64,000 nucleotides of DNA from an uncultured Caryophanales bacterium (GTDB lineage: Bacteria; Bacillota_I; Bacilli_A; RF39; UBA660), in contig CAMNML010000005.1 of NCBI GenBank assembly GCA_946544685.1, forward strand, positions 1-64,000. The letters run 5' to 3'. Position 1 is the first letter of the stretch. Every line of letters starts with the position of its first letter. The notes below the pieces were generated by a model. It saw only the letters and a program-made list of their open reading frames with translations, was not told where the DNA came from and made no database searches. Of the stretch, positions 56,306 to 64,000 are shown one piece after another. Made by a program: the position numbers and the translations under genes.

Positions 56306-57652
56306 CTAACAATATTTATCAGCAATAACCTGTTTATAATATTTACCCTTTTCCTCAAAATTCTTAAACTTGTTGTAACTAGAAGCAGCAGGTGATAATA
56401 AACAAATTGAACCTTCCTTAGTATACTTATCAGCTAAATCAACAGCTTCGTCAATAGTATCAACTGTAAATATATTCTTGTCACAATCCTCTAACTCTTT
56501 ACAAATCTTATGACCAGTTTCAGGTAGACCTATTAAATTAGATATATTAGAACTCTTTAAAAAACTAATAAAACCACTATAATCAATATTTCTATCCATC
56601 CCACCAAATATTAAAGTATCAACATTTCCTAGTCCATTAATACCATTAATAGTAGCCTCAGGAATAGTAGCAATAGTATCATTAAAATAAGTAATACCAT
56701 TATAAGTACCAACCATCTCTAAACGATGTTCCAAAGGACAAAATGAATTAATAACAGAAATACATCTATCAATATCAAGACCTAATAACTTAGAAATAAG
56801 TAATACAACCATTATATTCTTAAGATTATGACTACCAATTAAATTACGCTTAGAGTCCCCATCATAAATAACAGAACCATCGTAATATATTTTATTATCC
56901 ATAACATAAATATCAGATTCTTGATCAACCATAAATTTATATAACTTAGACTTATAATTATTCTTAGAAACTAAGTTAATCAAATACTCATTTTGACCAT
57001 CATAAATTCCAATATCAGAATCATCTTGATAAAGAAACATATGCATCTTATCATTATGATACTTCTCTAAAGTACCAGTATGATCTAAATGATCTTGATA
57101 CAAATTAAGAACAACACCAATATGAGGACTACACTTAACATACTCTAACTGATGGCTAGACATCTCTATAACTAAAATAGAATTAGAATCAAACTCTTCA
57201 ATATAATCAAATATAGGATTACCAATATTACCAAGTAAAAAACAATTACTATTTTGATCATGTAAAACACTATACATTAAAGAAGTAGTAGTACTCTTAC
57301 CCTTAGTACCAGTAATACCAATAATATTCTTTCTATCAATTTCTAAAATAAGTTCAAGCTGAGAAGTAATATTAACACCACTCAAATCCATATCAAGTAA
57401 CGCAATACCAGGCGCTTTTATAACTAAATCATAACTGGATAAATTATCTAAATAATTTGAACCAGTTATAATATTTAAATTCTTATCCGAACTTAAATAA
57501 GGATTACTACTTAATATATCATTCTTATCTAATATAGTAAGAAACTGAGAAGAATGTCTTCTTATAAAATTATATGTAGAACGACCTTCCTTACCAAAAC
57601 CTAAAATCGCAATATTCTTATTAGCTAACTTATCAATAATCTCATTAAACAT
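56306..57652 (-). CDS. murD: UDP-N-acetylmuramoylalanine glutamate ligase MurD
   Basis: Adds glutamate to UDP-MurNAc-L-Ala. The 448-residue protein has an N-terminal Rossmann-like segment (NIAILGFGKEGRSTYNFIRR), the ATP loop GITGTKGKSTTTSLMYSVLH, LVIEMSSHQLEYV, LNLYQDHLDHTGT, NDTIATIPEATI and the C-terminal LLSPAASSYNKFKNFEEKGKYY. It starts inside murL (an ATG at 57664 overlaps more; the ATG at 57652 follows AAAGGA). Coupling to murL suggests it may use L-glutamate, as MurD2 does in Xanthomonas; this is inference. Confidence 0.92.
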   Translation of the reverse strand: MFNEIIDKLANKNIAILGFGKEGRSTYNFIRRHSSQFLTILDKNDILSSNPYLSSDKNLNIITGSNYLDNLSSYDLVIKAPGIALLDMDLSGVNITSQLELILEIDRKNIIGITGTKGKSTTTSLMYSVLHDQNSNCFLLGNIGNPIFDYIEEFDSNSILVIEMSSHQLEYVKCSPHIGVVLNLYQDHLDHTGTLEKYHNDKMHMFLYQDDSDIGIYDGQNEYLINLVSKNNYKSKLYKFMVDQESDIYVMDNKIYYDGSVIYDGDSKRNLIGSHNLKNIMVVLLISKLLGLDIDRCISVINSFCPLEHRLEMVGTYNGITYFNDTIATIPEATINGINGLGNVDTLIFGGMDRNIDYSGFISFLKSSNISNLIGLPETGHKICKELEDCDKNIFTVDTIDEAVDLADKYTKEGSICLLSPAASSYNKFKNFEEKGKYYKQVIADKYC

Positions 57653-58982
57653 TACTAATCGCATCCTTTACAATAGACTCAAAAGAAGAATCTAAATTAT
57701 TATTTTCATTATAATGTAATCTATAATCAGTATCCAAAGAAAGAGGATAGTTATCTTTATAATAACGAAGTAAATAAGGTAAATCATCACCTAACTTATC
57801 AATTAAAAGACTAACTGCAAATCTTACCTCACCATAAGTACCTACACACTCAAAAGGCTTAGTCTCGGAATAACCAAGAAGTTCTAAAAAAGTATCAAGT
57901 AAACTAGAGTCCTCATATAAATCACAACCAAATATATCTATAAGCTTATCCTTATATAAAAATGGGCTTAAAATAATAAATACAAATAAACACTTAGGAC
58001 ATTTGCAGCACCATTCCCATGTATCACCTTTACTACCTAAATTACAACTCTTAAATACTTTATGAAACTTATCCAACTTAGAAAATAACATTCCAATTTG
58101 AAATTCAGTTAAAGGTCTAAGTAAACTAAAATATTTAATATCAATACCATAATACTTCTTAGTATAAAGATTAAAATCATTCTCAAATTCTAGAGTTTTA
58201 GAATATTGATGATTAACACTTGTACCAATTACTGTACTCTCATTAGCAGAATCCTCATTAGATAAAACAATATACTTTTTACCAGATAAATAAGCACATA
58301 AATATGAAACAAACGCAACGATCGCACTAAAAGGAGTATGTCCATTTAAGAACCCTTCATTATTTAAATCAACAATTTTTCTGTCAATTACACGCTTAAC
58401 AATAAAAGTACTATCAGAATATCCAGCAACACAAGCACACTCAATATTTGCGCCCTTTGGATTAATTATAAAACAAGTATTATCCATTCCATCAAGTAGA
58501 GAAAGAGTAACATTAGAATCCTTTCCACCACCAACAGGAATTAAATTACCACTACCACTATAATCAACATTAAAATCATATTTTTTATCACTACAAGTTA
58601 TATTAAATAAATCATCGATAGAAACATCAATATTATTTCTATATAAGAACTCACCTAAACCATTATAATATAACTTCTTAAACCAGCTAATTTGATAATT
58701 ATCTAAATAACCGCAATTAACAATAATATTAGGTGAACATGTACACTTAACATAACTAATAAGTTCAACCATACCAATATTAAAAATTAAATAATTAAAG
58801 AAATTATCATCAATATCACAATTAACCTGTTTCTTATCAATAAATAATTTAGGAGTAAAATCACATAACCCAGGAATTGAAAAATAAAATGTAATCTCAA
58901 AATTATCAATATTCTCTATAACATCAAATTTATCATATATAAAAGTATCATATTTTTTTCTAAAATCTAAGAACCTATCCAT
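57645..58982 (-). CDS. murL: UDP-N-acetylmuramoyl-L-alanyl-L-glutamate epimerase MurL
   Basis: MurL epimerises the terminal L-Glu of UDP-MurNAc-L-Ala-L-Glu to D-Glu, known in Xanthomonas and some anaerobes. The 445-residue protein has the family PP-loop-like motif VGGGKDSNVTLSLLDG near residue 165, INPKGANIECACVAGY, VLSNEDSANESTV, STVIGTSVNHQYSKTLEFEN and the cysteine cluster WCCKCPKCLFVF. GTGGAGGT ribosome site before the ATG at 58982. Its end overlaps murD. Annotated by recall of these motifs. Confidence 0.82.
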   Translation of the reverse strand: MDRFLDFRKKYDTFIYDKFDVIENIDNFEITFYFSIPGLCDFTPKLFIDKKQVNCDIDDNFFNYLIFNIGMVELISYVKCTCSPNIIVNCGYLDNYQISWFKKLYYNGLGEFLYRNNIDVSIDDLFNITCSDKKYDFNVDYSGSGNLIPVGGGKDSNVTLSLLDGMDNTCFIINPKGANIECACVAGYSDSTFIVKRVIDRKIVDLNNEGFLNGHTPFSAIVAFVSYLCAYLSGKKYIVLSNEDSANESTVIGTSVNHQYSKTLEFENDFNLYTKKYYGIDIKYFSLLRPLTEFQIGMLFSKLDKFHKVFKSCNLGSKGDTWEWCCKCPKCLFVFIILSPFLYKDKLIDIFGCDLYEDSSLLDTFLELLGYSETKPFECVGTYGEVRFAVSLLIDKLGDDLPYLLRYYKDNYPLSLDTDYRLHYNENNNLDSSFESIVKDAISNV

Positions 58983-59039
58983 AAAGACCTCCACTCATAC
59001 TATAATTATATCAAAAATATAAACAAATAAAACAAATAA

Positions 59040-59068
59040 TTGACAAATAAAACATTTTTAATTATTAT
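59040..59068 (+). promoter_or_regulatory. Promoter of the 59104 gene
   Basis: TTGACA (59040-59045) with TATTAT (59063-59068) at 17-bp spacing, and a TATAAT further on at 59068-59073. Confidence 0.6.
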
Positions 59069-59103
59069 ATAATCAGTTTTAAATAAAAAAAGAGGTAATT
59101 AAT

Positions 59104-59883
59104 ATGGTTAAAGGAATCAAATTTGAAACCCCAAATCCAGGCATACAAGAATATTTTGAACAAGTATATCATTCATTAGAGGCAGTATATCAAACATTAG
59201 CGCCAAACGAATATGCGGAACTCAGTCAAACCGGAATATATGGGAAGTGTAGCATAGGAGACGTAGCTACAGAATTTATGCTTTATGAAGGAGAAGACAA
59301 TAAGATAGGTATAATATTCAAAAATATAGTGTCAAGAAACGGAAAATTTGAAGATGAAATAAAAATAATCTTTATAGATAGTTCTACAGAAGCTTACCTA
59401 AATGACTACACACATTACATGATAATAATAAAAGGAAAAGACTCTATAACAACACTAGAAGCATTAAAAAAAGCAAACTCAAAAAAAGACTATAGATTCA
59501 CATCCAAAAAATATATGAGACCGCAAGAAAAAATCACAATATTATTTCAACAAAATGATACAATTGAAAGCACAGTAATAAAAGAAACTGCAAAAGGAAA
59601 AGTATATAAAACAAAAAAATGGGAAGATTTACAAGCCGCATATAGTGAATCCACAAAACAAAAATTAGAAGATGGCGTTGAAAAATATTTAGAAACCGGG
59701 AAAAAACTACCTATATGGTTTGGAGACGAAGTAAATGAGAATAGAAAAATAATTGAAGAAATATTAAAAAAATATCATGATGAACAAATATATGAAGCAA
59801 ACAGAGAAAAAATAGAAGTCTTTTTTAATCAAAAACCAGACAGTTCAGAACCTAAAAGTCCAACTTGCATAAGAAAATCATAG
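59104..59883 (+). CDS. Conserved hypothetical protein, 259 aa
   Basis: No family recognised. A soluble protein: an N-terminal region with tyrosines ([20 protein letters not shown]), a beta-rich middle ([33 protein letters not shown]), then a lysine-rich C-terminal half with a helical end ([20 protein letters not shown]). Ribosome site AGAGGTAAT. It lies between the murL-murD unit (divergent) and lepA, with a gap of 55 bases to the latter and no clear terminator. Confidence 0.72.
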   Translation: MVKGIKFETPNPGIQEYFEQVYHSLEAVYQTLAPNEYAELSQTGIYGKCSIGDVATEFMLYEGEDNKIGIIFKNIVSRNGKFEDEIKIIFIDSSTEAYLNDYTHYMIIIKGKDSITTLEALKKANSKKDYRFTSKKYMRPQEKITILFQQNDTIESTVIKETAKGKVYKTKKWEDLQAAYSESTKQKLEDGVEKYLETGKKLPIWFGDEVNENRKIIEEILKKYHDEQIYEANREKIEVFFNQKPDSSEPKSPTCIRKS

Positions 59884-59938
59884 GCCCCATAACTTTATAA
59901 AAAAAATTAATTATGTTATAATACAAAAAGGTGATTAC

Positions 59939-61738
59939 ATGAAACAAGAAAACATTAGAAATTTCTCAATAATTGCGCATATAGACCATGGAAAAAGTAC
60001 TCTAGCAGATAGAATACTAGAACTAACAGGCGCAATAACAGAAAGAGAAAAACAAGATCAACTCTTAGATAGTATGGAACTAGAAAGAGAAAGAGGAATA
60101 ACAATAAAATTAAATGCAGTACAGCTAAAATATAAATATAATAATGAAGAATATTATCTACATTTAATTGACACACCAGGACATGTAGACTTTACATATG
60201 AAGTATCACGTAGCCTAGCAGCATGCGAAGGAGCAATACTAGTAGTAGATGCTGCTCAAGGAATAGAAGCACAAACGCTCGCAAATCTTTATCTAGCTCT
60301 TGAAAACGATCTAACAATAATACCAGTAATAAATAAAATAGACCTACCAAACGCTGACGTAGAAAAAGTAAAAAAAGAACTAATGGATACATTAGGATTT
60401 AACGAAAATGAAATAATACTTACAAGCGCAAAAAATGGAATTGGAATAAAAGAACTAGTAGAAGAAATAATAGTAAAAATCCCTTCACCTAAAGGAAATA
60501 AAAATGATAAAACACAAGCACTAATCTTCGATAGTTACTTCGATTCATATAGAGGAATAATCGCATCCCTTAGAGTAGTAAACGGTAGTATAAAAGTTGG
60601 AGACAAAATAAAAATGATGGCAACAGGAGCAGAATACGATGTTGTAGAACTTGATGTTTGCACTCCAAAAGAAAAACAAGTTAAAGAACTAGTAGCAGGA
60701 GAAGTTGGAATATTATCAGCTAGTATAAAAAGTATAAGCGATGTAAAAGTAGGAGATACAATAACACTAGCTAACAATCCAGCTAAAGAACCACTACACG
60801 GATATAAACCAATGAAACCAATGGTATTCTGTGGAATATATCCAATAGAATCAAGTAGATTTCCAGAATTAAGAGAAGCATTAGAAAAACTAAAATTAAA
60901 CGATGCAGCACTAGAATTTGAACCAGAAACATCACAAGCACTAGGATTTGGATTTAGATGTGGATTCTTAGGTCTACTACACTTAGAAATAATACAAGAA
61001 AGAATAGAACGAGAATTCAAAATAGATCTAATCACAACATCTCCATCAGTTATATATGATGTAGAACTAACAGATGGTTCAAATATACTTATAGATAGTC
61101 CAGCAAAAATGCCAGATAGAGTAAGAATAAAAGACATAAAAGAACCATACATAAAAACAAATATATTTGTTCCAAGTGAATATATAGGACCTATAATGGA
61201 ATTATGTCAAGACAAAAGAGGAAACTATATATCAATGGAATATCTAGACACAAAAAGAGTAAACATTCACTATGAAATACCTCTATCAGAAATAGTATAT
61301 GACTTTTTTGATAGACTAAAAAGCGCAACAAAAGGATATGCATCATTCGACTATGACTTAATAGGATATAAAAGTAGTGATCTAGTAAAAATGGATATAC
61401 TACTAAACGGAGAAATAGTAGATGCACTAAGCATAATTGTACATAAAGACTTCGCATATAAAAGAGGAAGAGTAATAGTAGAAAACTTAAGAAAACTAAT
61501 TCCAAGACAACAATTTGAAGTACCTGTACAAGCATGTATTGGAAATAAAGCAATCGCAAGAGAAACAATAAAAGCAGTAAGAAAAGACGTTTTAGCTAAA
61601 TGTTATGGTGGAGACGTATCAAGAAAAAGAAAATTACTTGAAAAACAAAAAGAAGGTAAAAAAAGAATGAAAATGGTAGGTAGCGTAGAAATACCTCAAG
61701 AAGCATTCCTATCAGTACTTTCTATGGAGGAAGAGTAG
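59939..61738 (+). CDS. lepA: Elongation factor 4 (LepA)
   Basis: Ribosomal back-translocating GTPase. The 599-residue protein has the G1 motif [20 protein letters not shown]2/switch [14 protein letters not shown]3 [20 protein letters not shown] and G4 NKIDLPNAD, and the LepA-specific C-terminus ([20 protein letters not shown], then [18 protein letters not shown]). AAAGGTGATT ribosome site. Its TAG stop overlaps the GTG start of the next gene. Confidence 0.97.
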   Translation: MKQENIRNFSIIAHIDHGKSTLADRILELTGAITEREKQDQLLDSMELERERGITIKLNAVQLKYKYNNEEYYLHLIDTPGHVDFTYEVSRSLAACEGAILVVDAAQGIEAQTLANLYLALENDLTIIPVINKIDLPNADVEKVKKELMDTLGFNENEIILTSAKNGIGIKELVEEIIVKIPSPKGNKNDKTQALIFDSYFDSYRGIIASLRVVNGSIKVGDKIKMMATGAEYDVVELDVCTPKEKQVKELVAGEVGILSASIKSISDVKVGDTITLANNPAKEPLHGYKPMKPMVFCGIYPIESSRFPELREALEKLKLNDAALEFEPETSQALGFGFRCGFLGLLHLEIIQERIEREFKIDLITTSPSVIYDVELTDGSNILIDSPAKMPDRVRIKDIKEPYIKTNIFVPSEYIGPIMELCQDKRGNYISMEYLDTKRVNIHYEIPLSEIVYDFFDRLKSATKGYASFDYDLIGYKSSDLVKMDILLNGEIVDALSIIVHKDFAYKRGRVIVENLRKLIPRQQFEVPVQACIGNKAIARETIKAVRKDVLAKCYGGDVSRKRKLLEKQKEGKKRMKMVGSVEIPQEAFLSVLSMEEE

Positions 61739-63210
61739 TGGTACTAGAAGAGGTTCTAAGGAAATATATAAATGGTACATATCCAAGTTTAATAGAAGCA
61801 GCAAAATCAAATGGATATACAGAAGATCAAATGAAGAAATATATAGCGCGTATAAAGAATTCAAATAAACTTCAAGAAACAAAATTGTATGAGTCATATA
61901 AATCACATTTAGATGAACGTAAATCAAAACTCAATACCATGCTTGAAACATGCTTAAGAGATTATATTAATGGAACATACATAACATTAGAAGAAGCAGC
62001 AAAATCAATCAATTGCACAAAAACACAATTACAATATTTTATAAAGCAATTAAAAAACTCAACTGAATTAGCAAAGAGAAACTTATATAATCGATATCTT
62101 GAGGCAGCAAGTTCAAAACGAAAAGAAGCCAAAGAAAAAGGTGGTCAAAAAGGAAAGAGAACAACAACATATCGACAAGAACAAATTGTTCATTGGTATG
62201 AAATGATAGTTAATGAAAACAAGTCACTTTCTGAAATTGCTAAAGAAACAGGAATACCGAAATCAGTAATACATGAAAACCTAAATAGATATCTATCTGA
62301 AGAACAACTAGAAATATTAAAAAGAGTTAATGAAAAACATCAGAAACATATTAACGGTCCTGTAAATAATACACCACAACAAAATAACAAGAAAGTATAT
62401 GAGATTATTGTTAATGAATTATTGGCAATGTCGCCTAAAGAAATAGAAAAATATATACAACAAAAAAAACCATCGTATTATGTAGAAAAAATCAAAATAT
62501 TTATAAAAAATGAAAAAGATAATGAAAAAAGAAAAGAAGTTGAAAAATTATTAAAAACAGTTGAACAAATCGCCGAAGAGATAAAGAAAAGAAAAATCCA
62601 AGAGAAACATGAACGCGCAATATTCTTGTATGATACAATGATACAAAGAGGATTTTTCAATACTAATGAATTTATTAGAATAATGCATAACGATTTTGAA
62701 CTTAGTGTAACTGAAATGAAAAATATTTTATCAAATGGAAGAACTATACTTAGAACTAAATATGGGCAACAATGGGAAGAATATTTAAAAAAACTACAAA
62801 GAAATAAAATAAGATATTATATATTACATCAAAGACAAATAAGAGATATGCTAATTAGAATAAAAAATCAAGAATATGATATAGTCGATTATTATATTAA
62901 TTTTAGTATGCCATCAAGAGTATTCATACAGCTATATAGAGATCTAACTGAGACAAATATAATTCAATTGGGAGAAACTGCAACATTAAATAAATTTTTT
63001 AACCAATACAATGCACTTGAAAGTAATGATTCACATAATTGGAGTAGCGCTAACATTGATATGTTGAATGGTGAATTAATATCTCAAAGTGACAGAGATA
63101 TAGTTGATAGTATCATGCAAAGATATGATATACCGAAATGTTATTTTAAATTGTGCTTAAAAAAATACAAAAATGGTGAATTCGATTTTATTTTAAAAAA
63201 ACAAATGTAA
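61738..63210 (+). CDS. Multi-helix-turn-helix protein, SpoIIID-like HTH, 490 aa
   Basis: The N-terminus has two similar HTH-like repeats (residues 5-40, LRKYINGTYPSLIEAAKSNG; residues 70-105, LRDYINGTYITLEEAAKSIN). A third unit (HWYEMIVNENKSLSEIAKET, then GIPKSVIHENLNRYL) closely resembles the SpoIIID-type HTH. The rest is a long charged helical region without recognised domains (with VEKLLKTVEQIAEEIKKRK coiled-coil). GTG at 61738 overlaps the lepA stop (TAGTG), so the gene is coupled to lepA. A DNA-binding developmental regulator is likely, but the target is unknown. Confidence 0.72.
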   Translation: MVLEEVLRKYINGTYPSLIEAAKSNGYTEDQMKKYIARIKNSNKLQETKLYESYKSHLDERKSKLNTMLETCLRDYINGTYITLEEAAKSINCTKTQLQYFIKQLKNSTELAKRNLYNRYLEAASSKRKEAKEKGGQKGKRTTTYRQEQIVHWYEMIVNENKSLSEIAKETGIPKSVIHENLNRYLSEEQLEILKRVNEKHQKHINGPVNNTPQQNNKKVYEIIVNELLAMSPKEIEKYIQQKKPSYYVEKIKIFIKNEKDNEKRKEVEKLLKTVEQIAEEIKKRKIQEKHERAIFLYDTMIQRGFFNTNEFIRIMHNDFELSVTEMKNILSNGRTILRTKYGQQWEEYLKKLQRNKIRYYILHQRQIRDMLIRIKNQEYDIVDYYINFSMPSRVFIQLYRDLTETNIIQLGETATLNKFFNQYNALESNDSHNWSSANIDMLNGELISQSDRDIVDSIMQRYDIPKCYFKLCLKKYKNGEFDFILKKQM

Positions 63211-63246
63211 AAAAATATCCCAATAATTAAAGGGATATTTTCTTTT
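63209..63246. terminator. Bidirectional terminator between convergent genes
   Basis: 10-bp stem AAAATATCCC/GGGATATTTT with a 10-nt loop; A-run left, T-run right. Confidence 0.8.
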
Positions 63247-63970
63247 GCCTAGATATACTTTTCAAAGATTTTAAAAACTCAGTTGTGATATACATAGGCA
63301 CATTACAACTTAAACCAAAAGCTAAAGCCTCCTTATTCATTTTACTATAATCTATTTCAAAAGAACCAAAATCAAATTGAGTAGACTCAACAAGTTGTCT
63401 TAAGAATTCTCTAATTGTTCTTCCATTTCCATCTCTAAATGGATGAGCATAATTCAAACTAACAAATAAATTCGACAAAAAATCTGCAAATTGATATTTA
63501 TCTTGAATACGTGTAATATTCTCACTAGCTTCTTTTAAAACACAATCTAAAAAATTATTAATTTGATTAGGATCTAAGAAATTAGTTTGTTGTTTGCTTA
63601 TAGAAACAGATCTTATATTCCCAGCCCAATCATAAACATCTTGAAATAAATATCCATGTATTGAATAAAGATATTCTTTACTAAATTCATAATGATATGG
63701 AGTATCATATAACTCTGATAATCTCTCCGCACTCATTTGACGTTCATATTTACTAAGTGAACTTTTATCACTAATATTATGAATATTTTTAAGAACGTCA
63801 GTAGTACCTATAAAATAATCTTCCCATTTTTCATAAAAAGGTTTTTCCACACTAACCATTTCCTTTCTTTGCTTTTTAATAATCATATGTAAAAAACTAT
63901 CATCTAAAGACAAATTATCAATTTCAAAAGTCGTCTTTATATATGATAATTTCTTTTCTACTTCATCCAT
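63227..63970 (-). CDS. Fic family protein (AMP-transferase or related)
   Basis: Fic domain proteins transfer AMP or similar groups to target proteins and are often toxins or stress effectors. The 247-residue protein has the catalytic loop AHPFRDGNGRTIREFLRQL (catalytic His, about residue 174, HxFx(D)GNGR), the upstream YDWAGNIRSVSISK, and LYSIHGYLFQDVYDW. No inhibitory (S/T)xxxE(G/N) helix is obvious, so it may be of the class regulated by a separate or C-terminal element. ATG at 63970 follows AAAGGGGTG. The gene starts close to the window edge; whether an antitoxin precedes it cannot be seen. Confidence 0.9.
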   Translation of the reverse strand: MDEVEKKLSYIKTTFEIDNLSLDDSFLHMIIKKQRKEMVSVEKPFYEKWEDYFIGTTDVLKNIHNISDKSSLSKYERQMSAERLSELYDTPYHYEFSKEYLYSIHGYLFQDVYDWAGNIRSVSISKQQTNFLDPNQINNFLDCVLKEASENITRIQDKYQFADFLSNLFVSLNYAHPFRDGNGRTIREFLRQLVESTQFDFGSFEIDYSKMNKEALAFGLSCNVPMYITTEFLKSLKSISRQKKISL

Positions 63971-64000
63971 ATAAACACCCCTTTAAAAGCGATAAACAGT

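Overview
This window is a very AT-rich chromosome segment from a low-GC Bacillota. Genes start behind AGGAGG- or AGGTGAT-type ribosome sites and are separated by short hairpin plus T-run terminators. TGA is used as a stop and prfB keeps its +1 frameshift, so the code is the standard bacterial one. Spore genes (yabG, spoVG, yabP, yabQ, gerQ), a complete set of peptidoglycan ligases and a pyruvate formate-lyase pair suggest an anaerobic, potentially spore-forming, walled member of the class Bacilli, perhaps an uncultured gut lineage near Erysipelotrichales or RF39. The lineage is an inference from gene content.

Layout. 0.1-2.6 kb: t6A tRNA-modification operon (tsaE-tsaB-rimI-tsaD). 2.7-10 kb: pcrA, a 50-residue membrane protein, ligA, pflB, pflA. 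10-12.7 kb: a repeat-rich tail-anchored protein, then reverse-strand RNHCP, UPF0316 and uppP genes. 12.8-14.7 kb: scpA-scpB. 14.8-23 kb: an accessory region that begins exactly at the 3' end of a tRNA-Leu(CAA). It holds a relaxase remnant, an orphan PoNi-type immunity gene, unknown membrane and secreted proteins, a lipoprotein, a nucleotidyltransferase, a small RNA convergent with an unknown gene, and a pepF broken just before its zinc motif. The tRNA 3' flank recurs twice more inside this region, which points to past integration events. 23-27 kb: a TetR-regulated ABC exporter. 27-31 kb: envelope proteins including a cell-wall amidase. 31-36 kb: mraY, prfB, yitT, ftsE-ftsX. 35.6-38 kb (minus): a PD-(D/E)XK protein, spoVG, veg, yabG. 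38-45 kb: a membrane protein, capA, a membrane-anchored murF-like ligase, murE, asnB. 44.8-45.5 kb (minus): a MazF-like toxin and a tiny acidic protein, preceded by a second copy of a 0.2-kb promoter/leader cassette that also precedes the PD-(D/E)XK gene. 45.7-48.3 kb: yabP-yabQ-divIC, then reverse-strand DUF308, lemA and gerQ genes. 48.3-51 kb: pduL and a T-box-controlled serS. 50.9-56.3 kb: two paralogous ZIP transporters flanking a second ABC exporter with a TetR regulator. 56-59 kb (minus): murL-murD. 59-64 kb: an unknown protein, lepA, a multi-HTH protein, and a Fic protein.

How the genes work together. Cell-wall precursor synthesis is well represented: murD/murL, murE (with the meso-diaminopimelate motif), the murF-like ligase, mraY and uppP. 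The murL-murD pair suggests that D-glutamate is made on the nucleotide precursor by epimerisation. Division and chromosome handling include ftsEX, divIC, scpAB, ligA and pcrA. PflB/PflA and PduL are consistent with mixed-acid fermentation through acetyl-CoA to acetyl phosphate. The points most worth following up are the decayed tRNA-Leu island with its small RNA, the duplicated promoter cassette driving a toxin and a nuclease-like gene, the MurL route, and the ZIP-ABC-ZIP locus.
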